This document shows, piece by piece, positions 11,385-19,346 of a stretch of DNA of 64,000 bases (position 1 is its first letter; every line of letters starts with the position of its first letter). The DNA comes from Rhodococcus sp. 4CII (lineage in GTDB: Bacteria > Actinomycetota > Actinomycetes > Mycobacteriales > Mycobacteriaceae), in assembly GCF_014256275.1 (NCBI RefSeq), contig NZ_JACCFE010000006.1:27385-91384 (forward strand), read 5' to 3'. Made by a program: the position numbers and the translations under genes. The notes beneath the pieces are model-generated. The model searched no databases, had not been told where the DNA came from, and was given only the letters and a program-made list of their open reading frames with translations.

Positions 11385-12175
11385 ACGTCATCACTCCCGG
11401 TCTTCGGTTCCAGCTCTTCGTCTACCGCGTGCAACGGTTCCGCTGTTCGTGGAGCAAGCACGAGGTCATCGAGTGGTGCATCGTCGAACCGAACACCACC
11501 GGTGACGGGGACCGATTGCTGTACAAGGGAGGGGCGCAGTTCCAGCGACTCCCAGGTTCCATTCAAGGGCTCCCAGTGACGCCATACGACGGCACCGGTC
11601 TCCTCATCGGCGAGTACGACTTCAGCAAGACCCAGGTCGAACAGGCCCGACGGGTTGCTTGCATATCCGATCGTCACCACCCGGCCGAACCCGGCGAGCT
11701 GATCGAATGCAGCCTGCTCGTCAGCGAAGTCCTGCGGATCGTCATCAACTTGATCGAAGGACAACTGAGCTTCGGCGTTCGGAGTTGCAAGAGTCAACAG
11801 CGACCGCCGCAGATCGGACAGCGGTTTGGGAAGCTTCACGCCCTCACGGCGGGTCCACCCATCCACCGCGTAGCGCCATGGGTAAAGCACAACCGCTGTC
11901 TCGTCGAACACGACAAGGTCGAACCTGCTGGTCACCTCAGCCGGCTTACGTGTGGTCACGCCGGGAATGTGTGCGGTACACGCGGTCAGCTGCTCGTGCT
12001 GAGCGGCCTTGAGGGTATTTCCATATGCATCGTTCGTGCTGAGTTCACCGGCGATGTGAGCGGCGAGAGATTGCTGGTGAGCACGGTGAATCGCGAGCGG
12101 AATGGCATGCAGGAACTCCTCAGCAGCATCACCGAATCGTTCCCGCGACCACTCTGAAGGCTTCATTTCTGACAC
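11381..12175 (-). CDS. Hypothetical partner of the XRE-ImmA protein
   Basis: About 264 residues, not assigned to a family. The N-terminus is helical (WSRERFGDAAEEFLHAIP), followed by an alpha/beta segment (FDLVVFDETAVVLYPW) and an acidic tail. GTG 12175 is preferred over ATG 12166 because GAGGGG lies 8 nt upstream. Reading further upstream would run into sequence with poor coding character. It is coupled by a 4-nt overlap to the XRE-ImmA gene, so it may be the toxin or target of that regulator. This is inference from context only; no catalytic motif is visible. Confidence 0.6.
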   Translation of the reverse strand: MSEMKPSEWSRERFGDAAEEFLHAIPLAIHRAHQQSLAAHIAGELSTNDAYGNTLKAAQHEQLTACTAHIPGVTTRKPAEVTSRFDLVVFDETAVVLYPWRYAVDGWTRREGVKLPKPLSDLRRSLLTLATPNAEAQLSFDQVDDDPQDFADEQAAFDQLAGFGRVVTIGYASNPSGLFDLGLAEVVLADEETGAVVWRHWEPLNGTWESLELRPSLVQQSVPVTGGVRFDDAPLDDLVLAPRTAEPLHAVDEELEPKTGSDDV

Positions 12176-12229
12176 GAAGCTTGCCCCTCTATCTTCTGTT
12201 TTATCGCACCATTGCGGCGCAGGACTTAA

Positions 12230-12259
12230 CTTTACGACATAAGATGCGCGCTTTACGAC
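12230..12259. promoter_or_regulatory. Direct-repeat operator candidate of the XRE-ImmA operon
   Basis: CTTTACGAC occurs at 12230-12238 and again at 12251-12259, a centre-to-centre distance of exactly 21 bp (two helical turns). The pair sits 55-84 bp upstream of the GTG at 12175, where a promoter would lie. Two same-face sites suit cooperative binding by the downstream XRE protein; the binder is inferred. Confidence 0.5.
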
Positions 12260-13017
12260 TGTCCGGGGTGTGGTGTCGCGCACCTTCTGAAGGCATGGCG
12301 GTCGACTCAGCTCGGTTTCGTCAAATTCACTCGCGCGGGCGTGGTCACCAGATGGCGAGCTGTTCGCTCTGGTGGGCCTTCCGAGTTCTGAGTGGGGGGC
12401 TTCCCAATGTGGGGGCTGAGTGTCGGTTCTTGAATGATCCGGCGAATGGAGTAACCGCTGACCTGCGGTTCGCCACCTGCGCCACTCCTGCTCGCTGCTC
12501 ACTCCGTCTCACGCGATCTGGTGATTTTCGGGAGGAACTGCGGCCCCCTCGACCGGACAAATGCCGCTGGACCAGCCGTCCGCCAAAGTTGAGCCGGTGC
12601 TCGCCACCGTCTCGCCACTTCGGCTGAGAATTCGCCACTTCTTCTCTTCATGGTTGAAATCTGTCTCATCGCCACTTCAGCCGCGCCATCACCAAAGGGG
12701 CTGCACCGGATCAGTCCGGATGCGACACCCGCGTCGCCGCCTGCGATGGAAGAGCGACGAACTCGCCACCTTCCTCGCCGCCAAAACTCGCGGATGCCAA
12801 CGGTCCCATCGACTCGACGCCGCTGCGATCGCGGCCCTGCACCAGGGCGGCACACTGCTGGGCCCAGGCCTCGACACCGCGGTCAACTCGTCGCCCTCGG
12901 CCCTCACCGCGGCCACGCCCTGATGGCAAGTCCATCCAGCCGGGAGGCGACGTCTCACGGGCCTGTCGAGGCAGCGGTCCGACCGCGCGGCAGATCCGTC
13001 GATGACCAGCCTCGGCG
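12260..13017. other. Long intergenic stretch with no convincing gene
   Basis: All open frames here are short, lack ribosome sites and read as Arg/Pro/Ser-rich shadows. The segment contains the TCGCCACTT-type repeats listed separately and looks like mobile-element debris. I see no intact transposase. Confidence 0.5.
12470..12677. repeat. Short TCGCCAC(T/C)(T/C) direct repeats
   Basis: TCGCCACTT occurs at 12612, 12632 and 12669, with variants TCGCCACC at 12601 and TCGCCACCT at 12470; another TCGCCACC is at 12763. Clusters of short, degenerate direct repeats are typical of IS21-family ends, so this may be the terminus of a lost insertion sequence. No istA or istB remains. Confidence 0.35.
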
Positions 13018-13056
13018 CCAGAATCCGTATGTCTCAATGAGACATACGGATTCTGG
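13018..13056. repeat. Near-perfect 39-bp palindrome
   Basis: Two 19-nt arms (13018-13036 and 13038-13056) are exact reverse complements around a single A at 13037. The left arm begins CCAGAATCC. It lies 165 bp upstream of the KfrA-like gene. It could be an operator, a cruciform site or joined element ends. As RNA it would form a 19-bp hairpin with a 1-nt loop, which is sterically poor, so a DNA-level role is more likely. Confidence 0.8.
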
Positions 13057-13138
13057 AGAACAGATCTGATGCGAAGCGACACTGAGAACCGACACCGGAT
13101 GTTGGTTTCTCATTCCGATGTGGCGGAGGTTGAGTATC

Positions 13139-13205
13139 TTTAGTTCCACAATATTGACGAAAGCTACGTAACTAAACGAAACTATAGACACGTAAGCGAC
13201 TAAAC
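13139..13205. promoter_or_regulatory. AT-rich promoter region with ACTAAAC repeats
   Basis: TTTAGTT at 13139-13145 is the inverse of AACTAAA at 13170-13176, and ACTAAAC recurs at 13199-13205, 17 bp before the ATG at 13222. TTGACG (13154) and TATAGA (13183) are promoter-like but their spacing is long. KfrA proteins of other plasmids autoregulate through repeats at their own promoter, so these may be operators. Confidence 0.45.
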
Positions 13206-13221
13206 CTGTAAGGTTGGAACC

Positions 13222-14322
13222 ATGACGACCGACGACACCGCGGCCGGGGGTGATCGCCGAAGAATGTGCGAGTTCCCCGGTGGATGCACCCGGCCCAGCC
13301 TCGACGACCCGAAGACGGGACGGCCGTCGAAGTACTGCGGACAAGCTGATCCCGGTGGCCCGGTGCACAACAAGGGCAACGCGTGGAAGGAGCGCCGGCG
13401 CCTCGCGACCGTCGGCGCGGGACCGGCCAAGCCCGCCGAGCCCCCGGGAGCGGCCGGAGACGGCGGGGTGACGGCCCCGGTGTCGATGGCACGGGCCACC
13501 CTCGGTGTGCAGCTCGAGGAGCTGCCCCGCCGTCTTGAGGAGCTCCGCGGTTTCCTCGAGGCCGTGACCGAGTCGGTCACCTCGGTGACCGACGTCGAGG
13601 CGGCCGCGGCCGAGGTCGACCAGGCCCACGCCGAGGCGCTCGCGAAAGTGGCCGAAGCCGACCGGTTGCGGGGCGACGAGGAACGTCGCCGCCGTGAGGC
13701 CGAGGCCCGCGCGACCGAACATCAGCAGGCACGTGAGGAAGCCGACGCGGCCGCGGAGGACGCATACGCGGAGCTGGCGCGGATCCAGACCGAGGCCGCC
13801 GCAGCCGTGGAGGACGCGGCGTCCCGCGAACGTGAGGCACGCGCGGAACTCGAGCGCATCCAGGCTGATTCGGCAGAGAAGATCGCGGCCGCAGAGAACG
13901 ACGCATCACGCCGAATCGGCGCTGCCCAGGAAGAGGCGCGGAAGACGATCGAGGAGATCCGCGGCCGTACCGCCACCGAGATCGCGGAGGTGAAAGCCTC
14001 CGCTGCCCAACAGGTTGACGCGGCGCAAGAAGCTGCCGCCGAAGCTCAGGTCGCACAGACCCGCGCCGAAACGCAGACCGCTGCGGCGCAAACATCCGCG
14101 CAGGAGGCCCGCGAGGACGTGGACCGACTTCGTGGCGAACTCGCCGACCTGCGCACCGAGGTCCGCACGGACCGTGAACAAGCGCGCGCCGATCATGCCG
14201 CACAACTGGCCGAGGCTCGGCAATCAGCTTCCGAGCGCGTCGATGCCCTAACTACCGCGCTGCGCGCCGCCGAGCAGACGATCGAGGAACTACGGCGCCA
14301 TCCTGGCGGCGGGGGCGTGTGA
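13222..14322 (+). CDS. KfrA-like coiled-coil plasmid protein with N-terminal zinc motif
   Basis: 366 residues. The first ~55 contain a Cys/His cluster (CEFPGGC, GRPSKYCG, then HN) typical of actinobacterial plasmid proteins with a small zinc-binding head. From about residue 95 to the end it is almost one continuous Ala/Glu/Arg-rich coiled coil, as in KfrA or SMC-like plasmid organisers. TAAGG precedes the ATG. The likely role is DNA binding and filament formation for plasmid maintenance. This is inferred from architecture because the head differs from classical KfrA. The strong repetitive composition rules out a precise family call. Confidence 0.65.
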   Translation: MTTDDTAAGGDRRRMCEFPGGCTRPSLDDPKTGRPSKYCGQADPGGPVHNKGNAWKERRRLATVGAGPAKPAEPPGAAGDGGVTAPVSMARATLGVQLEELPRRLEELRGFLEAVTESVTSVTDVEAAAAEVDQAHAEALAKVAEADRLRGDEERRRREAEARATEHQQAREEADAAAEDAYAELARIQTEAAAAVEDAASREREARAELERIQADSAEKIAAAENDASRRIGAAQEEARKTIEEIRGRTATEIAEVKASAAQQVDAAQEAAAEAQVAQTRAETQTAAAQTSAQEAREDVDRLRGELADLRTEVRTDREQARADHAAQLAEARQSASERVDALTTALRAAEQTIEELRRHPGGGGV

Positions 14323-14594
14323 ACCAATCACCACCACGGGGCCTGTGCGGGCTTGCAGGGGCATACCCGCAGGAATACCACCGAATAGTCCGCTGTTGAA
14401 GAGGCTGACGGTGGCGCTCAATACCCCGGGTACCACACCGGAAAAGTCGCTGCGAGCGACCACTTGCCGAGAGGCGATATGGCGTCACTGTCACCCCCGA
14501 GCCGGGTAAGACCTACATTGCGTAGCGTTCTCGACGTCGGGGATGAGGAGCCGCTGACGCCGGGGAAGGTGTCGGCGGCTTACCTCTGGCCGGT

Positions 14595-15569
14595 CTACAG
14601 ATCCTCCACACGAACCGATTGAAAATCGATGTCGAAACGCCGGCCTTTCAGCGAGGGGTGCCGGAGCCCACCCGCCGTGTGCGCCCTGTAGGCGACGTCC
14701 ACGACCAGCCGAGGATTCAGCCACTGAACCCCAGGGAAGGCCTCCGCGGCCGCTGAGGGGTCCGTGAGAGGGCTGCTAGGGCGTTCCAGCGGCCGGAAGT
14801 CCTCCCGGAGCTGTCGGCGCATCGGCACCGTGAGTCCGGCAGAAACGGAACCGACCTGGACTAATCTATTCTCGGCGTCGTAGGCTCCGAGGATCAGCGC
14901 AGCGACCGATCGGCTCGAGCCGACGAAGCCGATCACCAAAACCGAACTGCGAGTGCGGATTGCATGTTTGATCCACGATCGGCTCCGCTGGCCCGGCAGG
15001 TAGATTGACGTCGACCTCTTGGCCAAAATGCCTTCCATACCAGCACTTTTCGCCGCATTCAGTATGATTTTGCTGCTCTGATTTTCCCAGTGCGGAGGGA
15101 CGGTGATGGGCAGGCCGCCGACGTCCTGGATGATCGAATCCAGCTCGGTCAGCTCCGCCCGCCGATCCAGGTACGACGCGCTCATGAGGTCCAGGTGGTC
15201 GAGCTCCAGGACGTCAAAGGGTAAGAATGTCACCGGTATTCGTCGTTGCAGCGGCTTCGTCGCATGAGCAACCCCCATCCTGCGCTGAAGCAGTCCGAAC
15301 GAGGGCCGGCCCTGATCAAGTACGACTAGCTCCCCGTCGAGAACGATGCGCCCGCGGCCGCCGAACGCCGCCGTCAAGGCCTCGGCGATCTCGGGATACG
15401 AGGGTGTCACCACGTTCATGGCACGGGTCCACAGCACCGGCTCGCGGCCGCCACCGACGGACGCCAAGCACCTGCACCCGTCGTACTTCATCTCGAAACT
15501 CCACGGACGTTCCGCCGTGTCGTCCGGGAGTGCGCCGGCCGTGGCCAGCATGGGCGCGATCAGCCGCAT
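14595..15569 (-). CDS. ATP-dependent DNA ligase (LigC/LigD ligase-domain type)
   Basis: 324 residues matching the ligase core of LigC/LigD. Nucleotidyltransferase motif I is EMKYDGCR with Lys28 as the AMP-accepting residue, motif III-like DGELVV lies near residue 80, EGILAKR near 180 and RSWIKH near 195. An OB-fold region with G-VSAGLT follows. It joins DNA nicks and in bacteria usually serves end joining or base excision repair. No Ku, polymerase or phosphoesterase gene accompanies it, so it is a stand-alone ligase. It lies 272 bp from the convergent KfrA-like gene. Confidence 0.85.
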   Translation of the reverse strand: MRLIAPMLATAGALPDDTAERPWSFEMKYDGCRCLASVGGGREPVLWTRAMNVVTPSYPEIAEALTAAFGGRGRIVLDGELVVLDQGRPSFGLLQRRMGVAHATKPLQRRIPVTFLPFDVLELDHLDLMSASYLDRRAELTELDSIIQDVGGLPITVPPHWENQSSKIILNAAKSAGMEGILAKRSTSIYLPGQRSRSWIKHAIRTRSSVLVIGFVGSSRSVAALILGAYDAENRLVQVGSVSAGLTVPMRRQLREDFRPLERPSSPLTDPSAAAEAFPGVQWLNPRLVVDVAYRAHTAGGLRHPSLKGRRFDIDFQSVRVEDL

Positions 15570-15655
15570 ACGCCCGATTGTGCCCGTGACCTGGGAGCTA
15601 CGCAGGTAGAAGGCTCAGGACAGCGCGTCGCCGGCGGCGGACGATAGGTATTGGG

Positions 15656-15757
15656 TCAGTGCCAGGAGTTCCACCAGAGAACGATGGGCACCAGCCACGG
15701 TGTCCACACCATCCAGCTGCCACCCAACCCATACGGGGGGATCGGAATCACCGTCAT
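15656..15757 (-). CDS. Trp-rich 33-residue micro-protein
   Basis: Tiny ORF (MTVIPIPPYG... ending LWWNSWH) with a CCGGAGGTG ribosome site touching the ATG. Six Trp and many Val, Pro, Ile and Leu residues make it strongly hydrophobic and probably membrane-active. It starts 11 nt after the stop of the preceding micro-ORF, so the two form a tandem pair. Small tandem membrane peptides in mycolata include PorA/PorH porins, but no sequence match is claimed; a toxin or bacteriocin peptide is also possible. Confidence 0.45.
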   Translation of the reverse strand: MTVIPIPPYGLGGSWMVWTPWLVPIVLWWNSWH

Positions 15758-15768
15758 CACCTCCGGGG

Positions 15769-15861
15769 TTAGGTGAATGGAAGCGAATGCCACCACATTG
15801 ATATGGCCACGAGGGCATTGGTGAACTCAGGGAAGGCAGAGAAGAATCCCAGGTCTAACAT
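15769..15861 (-). CDS. Hydrophobic 30-residue micro-protein
   Basis: ATG at 15861 is preceded by AAGGAG with 6-nt spacing, one of the best ribosome sites in this region. The product (MLDLGFFSAFPEF..., ending WWHSLPFT) is hydrophobic with one possible membrane segment and two Trp. TGAATGGAAGCG on the plus strand occurs at its 3' end (about 15774) and again just upstream of its ribosome site (about 15893), hinting at local duplication. Function unknown. Confidence 0.45.
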   Translation of the reverse strand: MLDLGFFSAFPEFTNALVAISMWWHSLPFT

Positions 15862-16155
15862 GACGAACTCCTTGGTCGGAAACGGGCTCAGTTGAATGGA
15901 AGCGCACCCCCTCCTGCGCTGTGTATCGACCGCCGGAGGCGGATCGGTACAGCTACCCAATCGAGTGGGCCCGTAGGTGCAGGCCGAGTGATGGCGGATT
16001 CACCCCAGATCGCAAAGAGAAACAGGCCGCCACGCACCTGCCAATCCGCGGAACACCGCAGATCAGGACCGGTGATCAGATCACCGGTCTGGGCAGTGAG
16101 TGGCGACCTGTTGCTCGTCGCGGTTGTCAGAGTAGATCCTCACTCCGACAGCGAA
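15862..16155. other. Intergenic stretch upstream of the micro-ORFs
   Basis: No supported gene. It should hold the promoter of the micro-ORF pair and contains the palindrome at 16067-16089. Confidence 0.4.
16067..16089. repeat. 23-bp palindrome
   Basis: Arms GACCGGTGATC (16067-16077) and GATCACCGGTC (16079-16089) pair perfectly around A16078. The position, between a possible small minus-strand gene and the micro-ORFs, suits an operator or the hairpin of a terminator without a T-run. Confidence 0.55.
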
Positions 16156-16353
16156 TCAGGACTGCGCCGGGACGAGAAACTTCACCGCGACGCTGAAGGC
16201 GTATTTTCCTGGGCTGTCCAGTAAGGACTCGATGAGTGCATGGCCATCCTCATCGATACTGAGGATTTTGAACTTCGAGACCCCTTGAGGGTGGAGCATC
16301 ACCGTGTCGCCAGTTGTACCGTGTGGGTTCCCGGATTCTCGGTCATACGGCAT
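16156..16353 (-). CDS. Possible 65-residue hypothetical protein
   Basis: Open frame with protein-like composition (GVSKFKILSIDEDGHALIES, then SVAVKFLVPAQS). The codons are less GC-biased at third positions than neighbouring genes and the ribosome site is weak. A longer version from GTG 16386 overlaps, by 4 nt, a 100-residue minus-strand frame ending at 16383 (start 16685) that has little coding character. I do not recognise it. Confidence 0.35.
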   Translation of the reverse strand: MPYDRESGNPHGTTGDTVMLHPQGVSKFKILSIDEDGHALIESLLDSPGKYAFSVAVKFLVPAQS

Positions 16354-16865
16354 GCCTAACTCGTACGGATTCGGTGCACAAGTCACAAATTTCTGCTGGG
16401 TTCGCGCATCAGCTGAGTCCGGCTGTGAGACGCCGCAGTAGGGATAGCGACCGGGCTGAGGGTTCCGACAAGTTCGTGAGAATCAGGCAGTGACACGACG
16501 TTGAGAACGGGACTGGTCCCCGATGGGCTGGCCGGTATGGCAGGCCCGACCGTTCCGTTCTGGATCTGCTCGACCGAGAAACACGCATACCCCCTTTCGC
16601 TCTCGACCTTCCGTTGCAATGCCTGGGTTCGACCGCCCCGCGATGGAAACCACCCGCGAAGCCCCTCTTGCCAGAGGGTTAACATGGACTTAATATTGGA
16701 CCAAAAGGAAGCGATGCTGCCGCCACGCCTCGTTCATGTCTGCAACGGCCCGCGCGGGCCCGATTTCGTGAGCTGCATCAGTCGGCTACACCTTGCTAAA
16801 CGACACGGGTCAGCGTGCAGCCGACTCCTGAACTGACACCCGTGCCGCCCCGAGAGGAAGTCCAC
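16354..16865. other. Intergenic region before the PucR regulator
   Basis: Contains only the weak 100-residue minus-strand frame 16383-16685, which lacks a ribosome site. The promoter of the regulator at 16866 must lie at the right end; no clear -10/-35 pair was seen. Confidence 0.4.
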
Positions 16866-18131
16866 ATGCAGTCGGAAGTCGTGCCGGATGTGGTCAACAC
16901 GGCAGAGCTCGCGGTCGCGGCGGCGGGCACCGAGGTCCAACGGTTGGCACGGGCGCTGTTGAGGCACACTTCCGAGATCGCCGCCGACGTAACGAAATGC
17001 GTGGTCGAGGCGGTGCCCGAGGTGGCCCCCCTTGGTATTCCTGATTCCCTCGCAGCTTTGGGGGAGAGCACCGAGCACAATATTGGCGCGATTCTCTCGA
17101 TGTTCGCATTCGACGCGGTGCCGACCGCGATCGAGCCGCCGGCGGCGACTCTTCGGACCCTTCAGGGCACGATCTCGGCAGGAGGTGACCTGGCTACGGT
17201 GTTGCGAGCCTTTCGTGCCGGGCACGCGGCGGTCTGGGAGTGTTGGTCCACGTACGTTCAGCGGGAGACCGAGTCTGCGCTGGTCCCGAGTGTTCTCGGA
17301 TACTCGTCGAAGCGGCTCTTCGCCTATATCGACGGTGCCTGTGAACAACTCGTGACTCGACACCGGGAGCTCTACCCGAACCGCGGTGATCAGCAGGCAG
17401 GACCGCGGACGCGTCAGGTCGCGTTGGCTGCCCTTCTCGATGGCTCGGCGGCCGACGAGCGTGCTGCCGCCGACGAGCTCGCATACGACGTCCACGGCTA
17501 CCATGTGGCGCTCGTACTTGCTCCGGCCGCGGCGTCAGCGAACGTTCGTGAGGCGCTCGGTGACCTGGTCGCCGCAGCCAGTCCGGTCCGCACGTTCACG
17601 CACACGAGCGGGGACGGTCGGTGGTTCGTGTGGCTCGGGTGGGATGTGACGCCGACGCCCCAGGTGCTGCGCGCTGTCGCCACCGTCGCAACCGACGGCG
17701 TCGTCGTCGGGATGGGGGCCGCTGCTTCAGGGATTCAGGGGTTCCGGCGATCTCATGCGCAGGCATTGGAGACCCTCCGGACGGTGCAACTGCGTCCCAC
17801 CCCCCTGACGGGGGTTACACAGCACTGCGAGATCGAGTTGGCCGCCGTCCTCGTCGCCGGAAACGCCGATCGGTCCCGTCGCTACGCCGCCGATCACCTC
17901 GGGCTCCTCGGCGCGCGCGACGAGTCGACCGCCAGGCTCCGCGAGACGCTTCGCGTGTTCTTTGCGACCGGAGGCAGCCACAAGCAGACGGCCGCACGGC
18001 TGTCCGTGCACGCCAAGACCGTCGCCTATCGGCTCGCGCGAACCGAGGAACTGCTCGGTCACCCGGTTGATCGGCATCGCACCGAGGTCGAGGTGGCGCT
18101 GCTGATCGACCACGCGCTGGCTGGCCCATAG
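16866..18131 (+). CDS. PucR/CdaR-family transcriptional regulator
   Basis: 421-residue regulator. A helical sensor-like N-terminus (about 20-180) precedes a GGDEF-related middle (VALVLAPAAASANVREALG, GMGAAASGIQGFRRSHAQA). The C-terminal PucR HTH_30 (FFATGGSHKQTAARLSVHAK, then TVAYRL, about 360-400) is the family hallmark. ATG 16866 with GAGAGGAAG just upstream is better than the upstream in-frame start at 16815. It is followed on the same strand by the lipocalin-like gene and the kinase, so it probably senses a substrate or product of that cassette. The ligand cannot be inferred. Confidence 0.85.
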   Translation: MQSEVVPDVVNTAELAVAAAGTEVQRLARALLRHTSEIAADVTKCVVEAVPEVAPLGIPDSLAALGESTEHNIGAILSMFAFDAVPTAIEPPAATLRTLQGTISAGGDLATVLRAFRAGHAAVWECWSTYVQRETESALVPSVLGYSSKRLFAYIDGACEQLVTRHRELYPNRGDQQAGPRTRQVALAALLDGSAADERAAADELAYDVHGYHVALVLAPAAASANVREALGDLVAAASPVRTFTHTSGDGRWFVWLGWDVTPTPQVLRAVATVATDGVVVGMGAAASGIQGFRRSHAQALETLRTVQLRPTPLTGVTQHCEIELAAVLVAGNADRSRRYAADHLGLLGARDESTARLRETLRVFFATGGSHKQTAARLSVHAKTVAYRLARTEELLGHPVDRHRTEVEVALLIDHALAGP

Positions 18132-18362
18132 AGACAAAGATCGTTATCCCGTTGAGCGTAAGGCGCGGGTCCGTGCCCGCTTGAGCGAGCCGGCACGCCG
18201 CTGCGACGCCAACGTGCGAGCGGTCTCTTAGCTCGGCGAGTGATTGTCGACGGTGGAGCGCGTGTGAAGGATGGAGTGGGCCCCGTCACACGGACGAGGC
18301 CCGGCCGGTATGGCGCTCCCGCCGTCGCCGGCGACACGATCCCGAACCAACCGAGGAGACCC

Positions 18363-19271
18363 ATGGCGTCCACCGTCACGTCGACCGAGCACTTCGCCCG
18401 CCACACCCTCCGGCCGGAGAATGTGGCGCGAGAATCGTTCCTCTACAACGTCAAACTGCCCGATCAAGGACTCGCCGGCCTCGTCTACACCTGGGTCGAC
18501 GCGCAGAGCGTCGCGGGCTGTGCCGCGTGGATCTACGGCGGAAACCCCGATGGATCGGCCATCTTCGAGATTGCCGACGGTATCCCGGTCCCGGCCGACC
18601 AGGGGTTCGACGCGTGGACGGTCGGTCCGCTGTCCGCCTCGATGCAGCCCAGCAATGAGGGGTCGACGGTCAGCTTCGCGGGCGATCGGATCGACGTCGA
18701 GATCGAATTCCATCCGATGCACGAGCGGTACCTCTACTCCGAGGCCCCGAGCGGATGCCCGTCGTACTTTGCTGACGACCGTATGGAGCAGAGCGGTCGG
18801 GTATCCGGCCGGCTTCGAATCGACGGTCGGTCGATCCCGTTCGAGGCACTCGGCCACCACGACCATTCGTGGGGAACGCGGGACTGGGGCGCCGTGCAGC
18901 ACTACAAGTGGCTCGAAAGCCAAGCGGAGGACACGGCGGTCCACGTCTTCGATCTTCAGGCCTATGGCGAGCGGCACCTCGCCGGTTACGTGTACCGCGA
19001 CGGCGTCCGGTCCGAAGTCCAGTCCGCAGACTGGGAGGTCACCTACGACGAACGCTGGGTCCAGCAAACGGTGGAGCTGCGCGTCGTCGACGAGACGGGT
19101 CATAAGACGACGGTGACCGGCCAGACGTTCTCTGACATCGCGTTCCCCGTAGATCCGAACGCGACTCTGGTCGAAGCGATGGTCCGAGGGGAGGTCGGCG
19201 GTCGACCGGGCACCGCCTACCTCGACTTCCTCTGGCCGCCCGACTACATCGCGCACATCACCGCCAAGTAA
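18363..19271 (+). CDS. CrtC/AttH-like lipocalin protein (DUF7064/DUF7065 type)
   Basis: 302 residues with the conserved block GHHDHSWGTRDWG (about 164-176) seen in hydroxyneurosporene hydratase (CrtC)/AttH-like proteins. A beta-rich N-terminal half has alternating aromatic residues. GGAGA precedes ATG 18363; the open frame begins earlier but its first 41 codons look untranslated. No signal peptide is visible. Relatives bind or hydrate hydrophobic isoprenoid-like molecules. The pairing with an APH-fold kinase, repeated at 39855-42007, suggests a joint pathway on a lipophilic hydroxylated substrate. The substrate is unknown. Confidence 0.65.
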   Translation: MASTVTSTEHFARHTLRPENVARESFLYNVKLPDQGLAGLVYTWVDAQSVAGCAAWIYGGNPDGSAIFEIADGIPVPADQGFDAWTVGPLSASMQPSNEGSTVSFAGDRIDVEIEFHPMHERYLYSEAPSGCPSYFADDRMEQSGRVSGRLRIDGRSIPFEALGHHDHSWGTRDWGAVQHYKWLESQAEDTAVHVFDLQAYGERHLAGYVYRDGVRSEVQSADWEVTYDERWVQQTVELRVVDETGHKTTVTGQTFSDIAFPVDPNATLVEAMVRGEVGGRPGTAYLDFLWPPDYIAHITAK

Positions 19272-19346
19272 TCCGGGGGCGTCGTGGCGACGCCCTGACC
19301 CTCCCCCACGGCGCCGCTACCGCGGCACGAACCAAAGGACCACACC

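Noticed and set aside
16383..16685. 100-residue minus-strand frame
   Set aside because: Weak coding character and no ribosome site; kept only as a remark.
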